Position numbers and translations under genes: made by a program
Notes under the pieces: generated by a model
The model's input: only the letters and a program-made list of their open reading frames with translations
What the model was told of the DNA's origin: nothing
Database searches by the model: none
Assembly (NCBI RefSeq): GCF_034718895.1
Contig: NZ_JAYERP010000001.1
Location: forward strand, 2,356,001 to 2,420,000
Direction of reading: 5' to 3'
From: Paenibacillus phoenicis
GTDB taxonomy: Bacteria; Bacillota; Bacilli; Paenibacillales; Paenibacillaceae
DNA: 64,000 nt
In this document: positions 16,969 to 25,835 of the stretch, piece by piece
Position numbering within the stretch: position 1 is the first letter of the stretch
How the letters are laid out: each line of letters opens with the position of its first letter

Positions 16969-17682
16969 TTATTCTCCGGCCAATTCGTTATCGATGGTCT
17001 TCTTCAGCGTCTCATAATCGCCTAGGTTGCCGGCATATTCAATACCGTTGATGAAGAACGTCGGCGTGCTGTCTACGCCCAGCTTGTCTCCTCGAGCCAA
17101 CTGCGCTTGCACCTCGTCCTGGTACGTTGCTTCGGCGATATCTTTCTGCAGCAGGTCGTAATCGATGGGCAGCTCCAGTTCTTTGGCCAGATTGACCAAA
17201 AATTCAGGCGAAGCCCAACCGTTGTTCTCCTCCCCCTGGCGTTCAAAAATCGCATCGAAATACTTCCAGAACGCATCATTGCTTTGATGATACACCGATT
17301 GAGCGGCCAGCGCGGCCGTAAAGGAATCGGAGCCGATAAACGGCAGATTCATGAAATAAAAAGCGACTTTACCTTGATCTATATAATCCTTCACCAATTC
17401 CGGCTTAATCAGTTCATTTACATGTTTACACGACGGACATTGATAATCCCCGAACTCTACAATCTTTACCGGGGCATCAGCTTGTCCTAACACAGGCAGC
17501 GCAGCATAATCAAATTCGACAGGCTTCGGTTTCGGCTGAATCGTCAACACGACGATGATCAGAATCAGAAGCAACCCCACGGTCGAAAACCAGATCAGTC
17601 GTCTCCTCTTTAATTGCTGCTGCAGCTTTTGTTGTTCGGCTTTGCGCTTGGCCAAAGCGTTCTTTGTTGTTTTCGGCGGCAT
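16969..17682 (-). CDS. bdbD: Membrane-anchored thiol oxidase BdbD (DsbA family)
   Basis: A 237-residue protein with a basic N-terminus, one membrane anchor (residues 30-48) and an extracytoplasmic thioredoxin-like domain. The active site is CPSC at residues 82-85 (VEFGDYQCPSCKHVNELI) and the cis-proline loop is GVDSTPTFFING. It introduces disulfide bonds in exported proteins and is reoxidised by BdbC, encoded just downstream. In Bacillus this pair serves competence pseudopili and secreted enzymes. Confidence 0.93.
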   Translation of the reverse strand: MPPKTTKNALAKRKAEQQKLQQQLKRRRLIWFSTVGLLLILIIVVLTIQPKPKPVEFDYAALPVLGQADAPVKIVEFGDYQCPSCKHVNELIKPELVKDYIDQGKVAFYFMNLPFIGSDSFTAALAAQSVYHQSNDAFWKYFDAIFERQGEENNGWASPEFLVNLAKELELPIDYDLLQKDIAEATYQDEVQAQLARGDKLGVDSTPTFFINGIEYAGNLGDYETLKKTIDNELAGE

Positions 17683-17739
17683 GCGATCCCTTCTTTCTAT
17701 TTAATAGTTCAATTTCAAAATACGTTTTATCCTGCAACC

Positions 17740-17768
17740 ATTCTAGTTACAAAAGCAAGATTCGTCAA
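17740..17768 (-). promoter_or_regulatory. Sigma-A-type promoter of bdbDC
   Basis: TTGACG (17768-17763), a 17-base spacer and TAGAAT (17745-17740) lie on the minus strand about 60 bases before the bdbD start. The stretch 17769-17996 holds no gene that I can support. Confidence 0.65.
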
Positions 17769-17996
17769 GTTGAACCCAGAACCTCGCAGGACCTTCCCAA
17801 CGAAAAAGTGTGATGGTTCGTACTCATCAAAGATTTATGCCTCTTCAGGCCTCTTTTACACCATTATCCCTTTCCTTCAGAAATAGGGGATCAAGATAGA
17901 TCCTATTTATCCAAGCCATTCTGTGTTCCCCACCCCCTGATGCAACGGGATAATCGTTAAAAAGAGAGCCAGACACCTCTATAAAGCCGCAACCAA

Positions 17997-18027
17997 GAAA
18001 AAAACCGGCGCCCTAACGGCACCGGTT
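17997..18027 (-). terminator. Terminator of the ptsHI transcript
   Basis: AACCGGTGCC / GGCGCCGGTT stem (one G-U pair) around a 5-base loop, then eight T on the minus strand, 62 bases after the ptsI stop. Confidence 0.85.
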
Positions 18028-18088
18028 CAAGAGGAAACCCGTATTTCCAGTTGGAAAAGATCTTAAATTCTTACGAATCTAACAATTC

Positions 18089-19801
18089 TTATGCTTCGAT
18101 AGAGCGAACCAGCTCGACGACTTGTTCAGCCGTCTGCATTTGCAGCGCCTTCGCCGCCAGCTGCTCCATTTCCGCTTTGGACAGCTTGGAGATTTGCGAA
18201 CGAGCCGGCAGGATCGAAGTCGCGCTCATGCTGAATTCGTCCAGCCCAAGTCCGAGCAGCAACGGAATCGCCGTTGCATCGCCAGCCATTTCGCCGCACA
18301 TGCCGGCCCACTTGCCTTCTTTGTGCGCTGCATCGATGACCATTTTCACCAAGCGTAAAATCGATGGGTTATATGGCTGGTACAAATAAGATACGCGTTC
18401 GTTCATGCGATCGGCTGCCATTGTATATTGAATAAGGTCGTTGGTACCAATACTGAAGAAGTCCACTTCTTTGGCGAACTGATCGGCCAGGACCGCAGTC
18501 GAAGGAATCTCCACCATAATGCCGAGTTGGATCTCGTCGGAGACTTGAACGCCTTCGGCTTGCAGCTTCTCCTTCTCTTCCAGGAGCAGCGCCTTCGCCG
18601 CACGGAATTCATCCAATGTTGCGATCATTGGGAACATGATACGCAATGTGCCGTATACGCTGGCGCGAAGCAAGGCGCGCAGCTGCGTGCGGAACAAGTC
18701 CTTCTGCTCCAGGCACAGGCGAATCGCTCGGAAGCCCAGGAACGGGTTCAGTTCCTTCGGCAAATTCAAATACGGCAGCTCTTTATCGCCGCCGATATCC
18801 AACGTGCGGACAACAACCGGCTTGCCTTCCATTTTTTCCAGCACGGTCTTGTAAGCATTAAATTGAACATCCTCTGAAGGCAGCTCTGTGCGGCCCATGT
18901 ACAGGAATTCCGTCCGGTACAGGCCTACCCCTTCACCGCCGTTCTCCAGTACGCCAGCCACGTCGTTTGGCGTGCCGATGTTCGCGGCCAATTCCACGTG
19001 AACGCCGTCTTTGGACATCGTCTGCACCTCGCGCAGCTTCTTCCATTCTTTGATCTGCACCAGGTACTTATCACGTTTCGCTTTGTATTCGCTCAGGACA
19101 TCCTCGGTCGGATTGATGATGACGCTGCCGTCCAATCCATCCACGATCACAAGATCGCCGCTGTTTACCTTGTCCAGCACCTCTTTGGTGCCGACAACCG
19201 CCGGGATTTCCAGCGAGCGGGCCATAATCGCCGAGTGCGACGTGCGGCCGCCAATATTCGTTGTAAAGCCCTTGACGTAATTGCGATTCAACTGTGCCGT
19301 ATCCGACGGCGTCAAGTCTTCCGCAATCACGATGACTTCCTCATTGATGTCAGCCGGATTGACGTAATTCAGTCCGAGCAAATGCGTAAGCACACGCTTG
19401 GTGACGTCCCGCATATCTGCTGCGCGTTCCTTGAGGTAGGCGCTTTTCATATTTTCAAACATCGTGATGAATTCATTTGCGGTTTCATTCAAAGCGTATT
19501 CCGCACTAACGCTCTCAGCGGTAATTTTATCGCGAACCGGCGTCAACAGCTCAGGGTCGTTCAAGATCAACAAATGAGATTCAAAAATCTCCGCTTTCTT
19601 CTCACCAAGCTCTTGAAGCGTGCGCTCTTTGATCGCTTCAAGCTCTTGTTGAGATTTGGCCAAAGCTTCGTCCAAACGTGCCAGTTCCGCAGCGGAATCG
19701 GAAGCATCCCGACGATGAATCGTATAGTCGGGATGCTCCAGCTTGAAAGCTTTGGCGATGGCCACGCCAGCCGAAGCGGCAATACCTTCGATCTTAAGCA
19801 T
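18089..19801 (-). CDS. ptsI: PTS enzyme I (phosphoenolpyruvate-protein phosphotransferase)
   Basis: A 570-residue cytoplasmic protein. The phosphohistidine is in [13 protein letters not shown] (His189), and the C-terminal PEP-binding barrel includes [29 protein letters not shown] and [14 protein letters not shown]. It takes phosphate from PEP and passes it to HPr, the first step for every PTS sugar. The start overlaps the ptsH stop by 8 bases, so the two are translationally coupled. Confidence 0.98.
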   Translation of the reverse strand: MLKIEGIAASAGVAIAKAFKLEHPDYTIHRRDASDSAAELARLDEALAKSQQELEAIKERTLQELGEKKAEIFESHLLILNDPELLTPVRDKITAESVSAEYALNETANEFITMFENMKSAYLKERAADMRDVTKRVLTHLLGLNYVNPADINEEVIVIAEDLTPSDTAQLNRNYVKGFTTNIGGRTSHSAIMARSLEIPAVVGTKEVLDKVNSGDLVIVDGLDGSVIINPTEDVLSEYKAKRDKYLVQIKEWKKLREVQTMSKDGVHVELAANIGTPNDVAGVLENGGEGVGLYRTEFLYMGRTELPSEDVQFNAYKTVLEKMEGKPVVVRTLDIGGDKELPYLNLPKELNPFLGFRAIRLCLEQKDLFRTQLRALLRASVYGTLRIMFPMIATLDEFRAAKALLLEEKEKLQAEGVQVSDEIQLGIMVEIPSTAVLADQFAKEVDFFSIGTNDLIQYTMAADRMNERVSYLYQPYNPSILRLVKMVIDAAHKEGKWAGMCGEMAGDATAIPLLLGLGLDEFSMSATSILPARSQISKLSKAEMEQLAAKALQMQTAEQVVELVRSIEA

Positions 19802-20069
19802 TCACTTCTCCAAGCCCTTCGTTAACCATCACTTCGGTGAGCGCTTGAAGTGCTGCCTCGGCCTCTTCGCCTTCAACGATCAGCTTCAGCGAATCGCCTT
19901 GTTCCAGACCCAAGGACAGTACGCCGAGAATCGATTTCAGGGTCACTTTCTTGCCGCCGGCTTCAGCGAAGGATTCGGCCCCCTTGAATTTGTTAGCAGT
20001 GTTCACCAGAGCCGTTGCCGGGCGTGCATGAATTCCGTCTTCATCCGTAATTTTGAACATTCTTTCCAT
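19794..20069 (-). CDS. ptsH: PTS phosphocarrier protein HPr
   Basis: A 91-residue protein. [12 protein letters not shown] carries the catalytic His14, and LKSILG carries Ser46, the site for HPr kinase, so the protein should act both as phosphocarrier and as CcpA co-repressor in its Ser-P form. It relays phosphate from enzyme I to the glucose and mannitol permeases in this window and to the PRD regulators GlcT and MtlR. It lies 131 bases downstream of ptsG with a hairpin between, so ptsHI may have partly independent expression. Confidence 0.98.
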   Translation of the reverse strand: MERMFKITDEDGIHARPATALVNTANKFKGAESFAEAGGKKVTLKSILGVLSLGLEQGDSLKLIVEGEEAEAALQALTEVMVNEGLGEVNA

Positions 20070-20162
20070 GAGTGATCCTCTCGCTTTCTGATTATAATTT
20101 TTGGAAAATGATATATGATACGCTCCTCACCCTATTGTAAGGGAACGTGGGAACCAATGCCA

Positions 20163-20194
20163 AATGCACCGCCGTGATAGAACGACGGCGCATT
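20163..20194 (-). terminator. Hairpin between ptsG and ptsH (possible partial terminator)
   Basis: A 13-bp stem AATGCGCCGTCGT / ACGGCGGTGCATT with two G-U pairs lies 7 bases after the ptsG stop. The following T content is poor, so it may stabilise the ptsG mRNA end or terminate only partially, as in the Bacillus ptsGHI operon. Confidence 0.45.
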
Positions 20195-20200
20195 GGAGCT

Positions 20201-22276
20201 TTACTTGATGGTGACGATGTCGGCTTCGCCTTTGGACAGCTTGCCGGTTTTGTTCAGCTTCACGGACGCGCCCTCTGGCAGGTTCGAGAAGACGATTGGC
20301 GAAATGATGGATGGTGCATGCTCTTTCACATAATCCAGGTCCACTTCCAGGATCGGTTGTCCAGCAGCGACCAGATCCCCTTCCTTCACCAGTACATTAA
20401 AGCCTTGGCCTTTCAGCTTGACGGTATTTACGCCGATGTGCACCAGCACTTCTTTCCCGCCGTCCGACATGATGCCGATGGCATGCTTGCTTGGGAAGAC
20501 GTTAAATACTTTCCCGTAAACCGGGGAACCAATCACGCCGTCGTGCGGAAGCACTGCAAATCCGTCGCCGGTCATTCGTTCCGAGAACACCGGATCAGGT
20601 ACATTGGAAATGTCCATCAGCTCACCGTCCACCGGCATCACGATATCTTCCTTGATGATCGCGTCGCCGTCTTGGGCCGCTTGTTGTTCCACTTCAGCAG
20701 GTTTAACTTCTTCGGTCTTCACAGCTGCTTCGGAGTTTTCCGCAGGCCGCGGTGTCTTGCCGCTCATAATATCGGCAATTTGCGATTTGATCGTGTCGGA
20801 ACGCGTTCCGAAGATCGCTTGGATGTTGTTGCCTACTTCAAGCACACCGGAAGCGCCCAGCTTCTTGAGCTGATCCTTGTTGACGTTCGATTTATCCTTA
20901 ACTTCAACACGCAGCCGGGTGATGCAGGCATCCAGGTGAACGATATTCTCTTGACCGCCCAGCGCGGATAAGATATTATGCGGCAAATCGTCCTGAGAAG
21001 TTGCTCCTCCAGCTGCACCTTCCTCATCGGCAACTTGATCTTCGCGGCCCGGCGTTTTCAGGTTAAACTTGCGAATCACGTAACGGAAACCGAAATAGTA
21101 GATGACCGCCAGGATCAGACCAACGATGATGACGTTCCACCAAGGTGTCCGGTTTGGAATCACCCCGAAAATCAGGAAGTCGATCAAACCGCCGGAGAAG
21201 GTCATCCCGATCTTCGTTCCCAGGAGATGCATGGTCATGAAGGACAAACCTGCGAAAATCGTATGAACGGCAAACAACGCCGGTGCAACGAACAGGAACG
21301 AGAACTCCAGCGGTTCCGTAATCCCTGTCAAGAAGGAAGTCAATGCTGCCGAGCCCATAATCCCGGCCACATATTTCTTATGCTCTGGACGAGCTTCGTG
21401 GTAAATCGCCAGCGCAGCGGCAGGCAAACCAAACATCATGAACGGGAATTTACCGGTCATAAATGTACCGGCTGTAAACGGCACGCCGTCACGCAGCTGA
21501 GCCATGAAGATTGATTGGTCCCCGCGCACGAGCTGACCTGCGCTATTGATGTATTCGCCGAACTCGAACCAGAACGGCGAGTAGAAGATATGGTGCAGAC
21601 CAAACGGAATTAACGCCCGTTCGACCACCCCGAAAATAAACGCGGACAACGTCCGATTTTGCTCCAACATAAAGTGGGAAGCCAAGTTTAATCCGGTTTG
21701 GATCGGTGGCCATACGACAACCATCATCAAACCGAGCAGAACTGAAGTAGCGGCCGTCATAATCGGCACGAACCGTTTCCCGGCGAAGAAGCCGAGGTAA
21801 GACGGAAGCTCAATCCGGAAGAACCGGTTATACATTGCGGCAGCCAGGATACCCACGATAATACCGCCGAATACCCCCGTTGCCAGCGTTGGAATACCAA
21901 GTACATTGGCATAGGCCGGATCGGTTCCGATCATCGACGGCACCACGCCAATGACCGTCCCCATCGTCACGTTCATGACGAGGTACCCGATAATGGCAGC
22001 CAGACCGGCAACCCCTTCACCGCCTGCCAAACCAACGGCGACGCCAACTGCAAACAGCAAGGCCAGGTTCGTAAAGACGATTTGGCCGGCGTTCATCATG
22101 ACTGTAGCTACAGCATGAACAGCGTGGTTATCCAATGCGGGAACCAAATTTAGGAACTCAGGGCTGACCAGCATATTACCGATCCCGAGCAGCAGGCCTG
22201 CCGCCGGAAGAAGAGCTACCGGAAGCATCAGCGCTTTACCTACCCGCTGTAAAACCCCAAACAAACGCTTAAACAT
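20201..22276 (-). CDS. ptsG: Glucose-specific PTS permease EIICBA
   Basis: A 691-residue membrane protein, starting at ATG 22276 behind GGAGGG. The EIIC transport domain covers residues 1-420 (MFKRLFGVLQRVGKALMLPV; LPAAALAIYHEA). The EIIB domain at about 450-540 has the phosphocysteine in HLDACITRLRVEV. The EIIA domain at about 550-691 has the phosphohistidine in VLVHIGVNTVKLKGQG and the partner HAIGIMSDGG. The full C-B-A order is that of Bacillus PtsG. It is preceded by a RAT and overlapping terminator and by glcT, showing control by antitermination. Confidence 0.97.
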   Translation of the reverse strand: MFKRLFGVLQRVGKALMLPVALLPAAGLLLGIGNMLVSPEFLNLVPALDNHAVHAVATVMMNAGQIVFTNLALLFAVGVAVGLAGGEGVAGLAAIIGYLVMNVTMGTVIGVVPSMIGTDPAYANVLGIPTLATGVFGGIIVGILAAAMYNRFFRIELPSYLGFFAGKRFVPIMTAATSVLLGLMMVVVWPPIQTGLNLASHFMLEQNRTLSAFIFGVVERALIPFGLHHIFYSPFWFEFGEYINSAGQLVRGDQSIFMAQLRDGVPFTAGTFMTGKFPFMMFGLPAAALAIYHEARPEHKKYVAGIMGSAALTSFLTGITEPLEFSFLFVAPALFAVHTIFAGLSFMTMHLLGTKIGMTFSGGLIDFLIFGVIPNRTPWWNVIIVGLILAVIYYFGFRYVIRKFNLKTPGREDQVADEEGAAGGATSQDDLPHNILSALGGQENIVHLDACITRLRVEVKDKSNVNKDQLKKLGASGVLEVGNNIQAIFGTRSDTIKSQIADIMSGKTPRPAENSEAAVKTEEVKPAEVEQQAAQDGDAIIKEDIVMPVDGELMDISNVPDPVFSERMTGDGFAVLPHDGVIGSPVYGKVFNVFPSKHAIGIMSDGGKEVLVHIGVNTVKLKGQGFNVLVKEGDLVAAGQPILEVDLDYVKEHAPSIISPIVFSNLPEGASVKLNKTGKLSKGEADIVTIK

Positions 22277-22314
22277 AAATACCCTCCTGTAATTACATAG
22301 TGGACTAACAAAAA

Positions 22315-22423
22315 CAGGCATGAGCCAATATAGGTCATTTGTGCTGTACCGTGATCGCTTACGGATATAATACCCCGTAACCGTCCAATACAATCCAAAA
22401 AAACCTTTATCAACTCATGCCTG
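22315..22423 (-). terminator. Riboregulated terminator in the ptsG leader
   Basis: On the minus strand CAGGCATGAG (22423-22414), the 3' side of the RAT, is complementary to CTCATGCCTG (22324-22315), which is followed by TTTTTGTT. Folding of the RAT and this long-range stem are mutually exclusive, the arrangement used by GlcT-controlled genes. The intervening loop is 89 nt. Confidence 0.75.
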
Positions 22424-22442
22424 ATCGAATCAGTCACACATT
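22413..22442 (-). promoter_or_regulatory. RAT (ribonucleic antiterminator) for GlcT in the ptsG leader
   Basis: The minus-strand sequence GTGTGACTGATTCGATCAG followed by GCATGAG contains the CTGAT-TCG-ATCAG hairpin and matches the ptsG-type RAT of Bacillus. Unphosphorylated GlcT binding here would block the downstream terminator. Confidence 0.8.
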
Positions 22443-22476
22443 GTGATTATGAAGTTGTTGTGTTAATGCATTAGGA

Positions 22477-22505
22477 ATTATAGCAGACCTTCTTTTTTCG
22501 CGCAA
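22477..22505 (-). promoter_or_regulatory. Sigma-A promoter of ptsG
   Basis: TTGCGC (22505-22500), 17-base spacer, TATAAT (22482-22477) on the minus strand, placing the start just upstream of the RAT and directly after the glcT stop codon. Confidence 0.75.
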
Positions 22506-22510
22506 GCAAG

Positions 22511-23356
22511 CTATTGAAGATTTGCCGGAGCCACACGGTGTAAATGCATGGTTAAATAACTAACCTCTGCCTTATAAACCGGCAGCTTGAGCCGTTGCTC
22601 CATAACTTTTGTCAATTTATAGGCAAGCGAATACAACACAGGATACTCCTGCTTGAGCAGCAATTCCAGCTTGTCGACTTCGCCGACTTGCTCTCCCCGC
22701 CGAATCCGCTCGATCGCGAACCGCAAATGGGTGAGCAGACGCGAATAGTCCAGCGAATTGCGGAGGATCGAGAAGCGAAGCTCCTTCTCGATGATGCCTA
22801 CCAAATCGGCGATCAACTGGGCATGTCCGCGGACCTCGCTGATGTGACGGTTGGTGATGGCGCTGTTGATGTGAAGCGCAACGAAGCCAATTTCGTCTTC
22901 ACCAAGATCAATGCCCAGCCTCTCCTTGATCAAACAAATGGCATATTCCGCCAATTCATATTCCAGCGGATAAATTTCCTTCGTCTCGAACAAAAATGGA
23001 TTATGAAACGCGATGTCCTGCTCCGCCCGTTTTATCGCAAACGCCAAGTGGTCAGTTAACGCGATGTGAATATGCTCATTAAGCTCGGTTTGAGTTTTCC
23101 CGGAAATATACATAATAATTTCGCCGATGATCTCGATCAGCTGTTCATCCACCTGGTGCACGAGTTGCTTGTATTGCTCCTGCTCCTGCTGGTTCGTAAG
23201 GATAAACATCTTCTCGACGGCTTCCAGCGAAATGGAATCTCCCGTTTTTCGGTTAAATCCGATGCCTTTGCCGATGACAACGACCTCGCCATGCTCCGGA
23301 TGATTTGCGATGATGACATTGTTATTCAACACTTTGGCCACGCGCAGGCTGTTCAC
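22511..23356 (-). CDS. glcT: PtsG antiterminator GlcT (BglG/SacY family)
   Basis: A 281-residue protein. Residues 1-55 are the RNA-binding CAT domain (LRVAKVLNNNVIIANHPEHG; VVIGKGIGFNRKTGD). Residues 65-170 and 175-281 are two PTS-regulation domains with conserved histidines (DHLAFAIKRAEQDIAFHNPF; IGFVALHINSAITNRHI; YLTMHLHRVAP). When glucose flows through PtsG, GlcT is unphosphorylated and binds the RAT about 70 bases downstream of its own stop. The gene order glcT-ptsG-ptsH-ptsI is the Bacillus order. Confidence 0.96.
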   Translation of the reverse strand: MNSLRVAKVLNNNVIIANHPEHGEVVVIGKGIGFNRKTGDSISLEAVEKMFILTNQQEQEQYKQLVHQVDEQLIEIIGEIIMYISGKTQTELNEHIHIALTDHLAFAIKRAEQDIAFHNPFLFETKEIYPLEYELAEYAICLIKERLGIDLGEDEIGFVALHINSAITNRHISEVRGHAQLIADLVGIIEKELRFSILRNSLDYSRLLTHLRFAIERIRRGEQVGEVDKLELLLKQEYPVLYSLAYKLTKVMEQRLKLPVYKAEVSYLTMHLHRVAPANLQ

Positions 23357-23402
23357 AACACAGTAGCACCTCTTTTCCTATATTCCGAAAACGGTTAAGC
23401 CC

Positions 23403-23431
23403 ATTATAATGGATTTTTTGGGCGCCGTCAG
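23403..23431 (-). promoter_or_regulatory. Promoter of glcT
   Basis: CTGACG, 17-base spacer and TATAAT on the minus strand, 47 bases before the glcT start. The -10 lies in a 12-bp palindrome CCATTATAATGG (23401-23412). Confidence 0.55.
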
Positions 23432-23452
23432 CCGATTCCCAGGCATTTCAAA

Positions 23453-23484
23453 GGCGTCCTCACTCTGATGATGAGCGGGACGCC
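23453..23484. terminator. Hairpin downstream of the flotillin gene
   Basis: GGCGTCC and GGACGCC pair around an 18-base loop. The T-rich side (TTTCTTTTT) is on the plus strand and the minus side is only TTTG, so termination of the minus-strand flotillin transcript would be weak. Confidence 0.5.
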
Positions 23485-23547
23485 GGTTTCTTTTTATCCT
23501 AGGACAAGATACACGGATGGAGGGCGGTTGTCAAGCCACCTTAGGCC

Positions 23548-25134
23548 CTACTTTTGGTCTGGGTCGGCTGCCTTCGAAGCCGCGGTTTCCAGCACAACCG
23601 GATCTGGCACCTTTCCGCCTGCTGCAGACTTGACGGAAGCCGTCTCAAGCTCCGGTGTTGCGGCGACAACTTTGCCTTTGGTCAGGCTTTGGATCAACCG
23701 ATCGAGTTCGATCCCGGAGACGCTCTTGAGCATGTCAGGCGCTGTGGCCATCAGCTCGGTCACGTAGTTGCTGACGCGAGCGGCTCCCTCGCCTTTGCCG
23801 GTATCGACGACGGTCAGCTTGTCGATGGAGGACAGCGGTGCAGCGATCTTGCTTGCCAGCTCCGGCAGCATCTTCATTACGATATCGAGGATCGCCGCCT
23901 CGCCGAATTTCTGGAACGCTTCGGCCAGCTTCTCCTTCGCTTCGGCCTCGGCCAAGCCGCGCAGACGGATGATTTCGGCATCCGCCGTCCCTTTGGCCCG
24001 TTCGGCATCCGCAATCGCCAGGCCTTCTAGCCGCTTCTGTTCAGCGGAAGCTTTGGCCTGCGTTTCGATCGAGTATTGCAGCGCATCGGCTTCCCGCATC
24101 TTCCGGGCTTTTTCCGCTTCGGCGGCCTGCTCGACGGCATAACGATCCGCATCGGCCTTTTTCTTCACTTCAGCATCATATTGCTTCTGACGGACGATAA
24201 TTTCTTTGTCCTGCAGATCTATTTCCCGTTCCTTCCGCACCAGCTCGACCTTCATCTGCTCTTCGACCATCACTTGCTTAGCCCGAGCTTCCTGAATGTG
24301 ATAAGCTTGGTCGGCTTCGGCTCTGGCAGTGTCCTGCTCCTTCTTGAAGGACGCTACCTTCAGTTCCTTCTCTTTCTCAGCCTCGGCGATGTTCGTATCG
24401 CGCACCAGCTCGGCCTTCTGCCCAGCTTCCTCGGCCAGCGCTTTCTGGATCCGTGCATCCCGCTGGGCTTCGGCCTCAGCGATGTCGGCGTCCCGCTTAA
24501 CCGCAGCGATCCGCGGCTTCCCAAGCGCCTCCAAATAACCGTGCTTATCACGAACGTCCTTGATCGTGAACGAAACGATCTGCAGTCCCATTTTCTTCAG
24601 ATCCCGGGCTGCGACGCTTTGCACTTCCTGAGCAAACTTGTCGCGGTTGCGATAGACTTCCTCAACGGTCATCGAGCCCAGGATGGAACGCAGATGGCCT
24701 TCCAGCACTTCCTGTGCCTCGCCCTTCAGCGATTCGATGGGTTTGCCCATAAATTGTTCGGCGGCTGTTGCGACGTCTTCGATCGAGCTGCCCACTTTAA
24801 TGATGGCCACGCCGTCTGCAGATACCGGCACCCCTTGCTCGGTGTAGACCTCGGGCGTCATCACGTCAAGCTTATGGGATAGCAGCGACATAAACTCGGC
24901 TTTCTGAAAGATCGGCCAGATAAATGCCCCGCCGCCGCGCACGATTTTGATTTTGCGGCCGGATTGGTCGTCGGAAATGTTTTTGCTGCCTAGAAAAGAC
25001 CCCGTCACAATCATCGCCTCATCGGGGCCCACCGTTTTGTATCTTGCCCAAAACGCCAGCCCAAGCACGACAATGACTGCAATCACGATCACGGGGATCA
25101 GTAGGAAATCCGGAAAACTTTCGAACAATGACAT
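23548..25134 (-). CDS. floT: Flotillin FloT (YuaG)
   Basis: A 528-residue protein. A single membrane anchor (residues 10-30) is followed by an SPFH/PHB domain (VGPDEAMIVTGSFLG; RGGGAFIWPIFQKAEFMSL), then a long Glu/Ala/Lys-rich coiled coil from about 220 to 400 (AEAEAQRDARIQKALAEEAG), and a C-terminal oligomerisation region. Flotillins organise ordered membrane microdomains and help membrane fluidity, secretion and sporulation signalling. An NfeD partner is encoded 24 bases upstream, the YuaF-YuaG arrangement of Bacillus. Confidence 0.95.
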   Translation of the reverse strand: MSLFESFPDFLLIPVIVIAVIVVLGLAFWARYKTVGPDEAMIVTGSFLGSKNISDDQSGRKIKIVRGGGAFIWPIFQKAEFMSLLSHKLDVMTPEVYTEQGVPVSADGVAIIKVGSSIEDVATAAEQFMGKPIESLKGEAQEVLEGHLRSILGSMTVEEVYRNRDKFAQEVQSVAARDLKKMGLQIVSFTIKDVRDKHGYLEALGKPRIAAVKRDADIAEAEAQRDARIQKALAEEAGQKAELVRDTNIAEAEKEKELKVASFKKEQDTARAEADQAYHIQEARAKQVMVEEQMKVELVRKEREIDLQDKEIIVRQKQYDAEVKKKADADRYAVEQAAEAEKARKMREADALQYSIETQAKASAEQKRLEGLAIADAERAKGTADAEIIRLRGLAEAEAKEKLAEAFQKFGEAAILDIVMKMLPELASKIAAPLSSIDKLTVVDTGKGEGAARVSNYVTELMATAPDMLKSVSGIELDRLIQSLTKGKVVAATPELETASVKSAAGGKVPDPVVLETAASKAADPDQK

Positions 25135-25158
25135 CAGCTCCCTCTTCTTTAATTGGCA

Positions 25159-25689
25159 TTACATCGGGTGGGGGTAAAGCTCGGAAACCTGGACGGTCCC
25201 GTCCTTCGCCGTCCCGATCACAACGACGGCTGTTCCGGCGGGAATCTCCTTCCGATCCCAGCTGGAGGCGATATGCAGCGAATTGCCGCCTACCTGCTTC
25301 ACCATCACTTCGCCATACCCTTGCGCCGGAATGGGCACGGTGACTTCGCCGATTTTACCGGGCAGCTCCGATTCAGAGAATCCCGTGGAATTTTCACTGT
25401 TCTCCATCGGTTTCACATAGGCGAAATACACGGTAGCAGACAGCAGGACGGCTGCAACTATCGCTAAAACCACTACAACAGCCGTGCCAAGCCCGGTGTA
25501 TCGGTCCAGCAAAATACCGGCTCCGCCAAAGGACGTGATCGCCGATGCCGTGATGATCGGCTTGAGAAAATCCGCGGACAGGAAATCAAACACGCCATCC
25601 AGCCAGCTTCCGATCAAGTCACCAAGCACGGCGCTGATGACGGCAAACAAAGCACCGCCGACGAAACAACCCCAAAACAGCGCTTCCAT
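25159..25689 (-). CDS. yuaF: NfeD-like membrane protein YuaF, flotillin partner
   Basis: A 176-residue protein. ATG 25689 follows GGGAGG at good spacing. Hydrophobic segments occupy residues 1-20, 45-65 and 75-95, and the C-terminal 75 residues are a small OB-fold domain (PGKIGEVTVPIPAQGYGEVM; KEIPAGTAVVVIG). NfeD short forms are encoded beside flotillins and stabilise their assemblies. It forms an operon with floT. Confidence 0.92.
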   Translation of the reverse strand: MEALFWGCFVGGALFAVISAVLGDLIGSWLDGVFDFLSADFLKPIITASAITSFGGAGILLDRYTGLGTAVVVVLAIVAAVLLSATVYFAYVKPMENSENSTGFSESELPGKIGEVTVPIPAQGYGEVMVKQVGGNSLHIASSWDRKEIPAGTAVVVIGTAKDGTVQVSELYPHPM

Positions 25690-25771
25690 CCCGTTCCTCC
25701 CTCTACCCAAAATATTGTTGGACTCTACAATTAAATACGTAAATTGGTGAAATATGTTTCAAAAAAAGAAA

Positions 25772-25805
25772 AACCGGCCTACGACGCCAAGTCGTGAGAC
25801 CGGTT
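25772..25805 (-). terminator. Terminator of the iron alcohol dehydrogenase gene
   Basis: AACCGGTCTCACGAC / GTCGTAGGCCGGTT stem followed on the minus strand by TTTTTCTTTTTTT, 31 bases past the stop codon. Confidence 0.88.
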
Positions 25806-25835
25806 ATTTTAAGTAGGGATCTATGAAGTGGGGAT

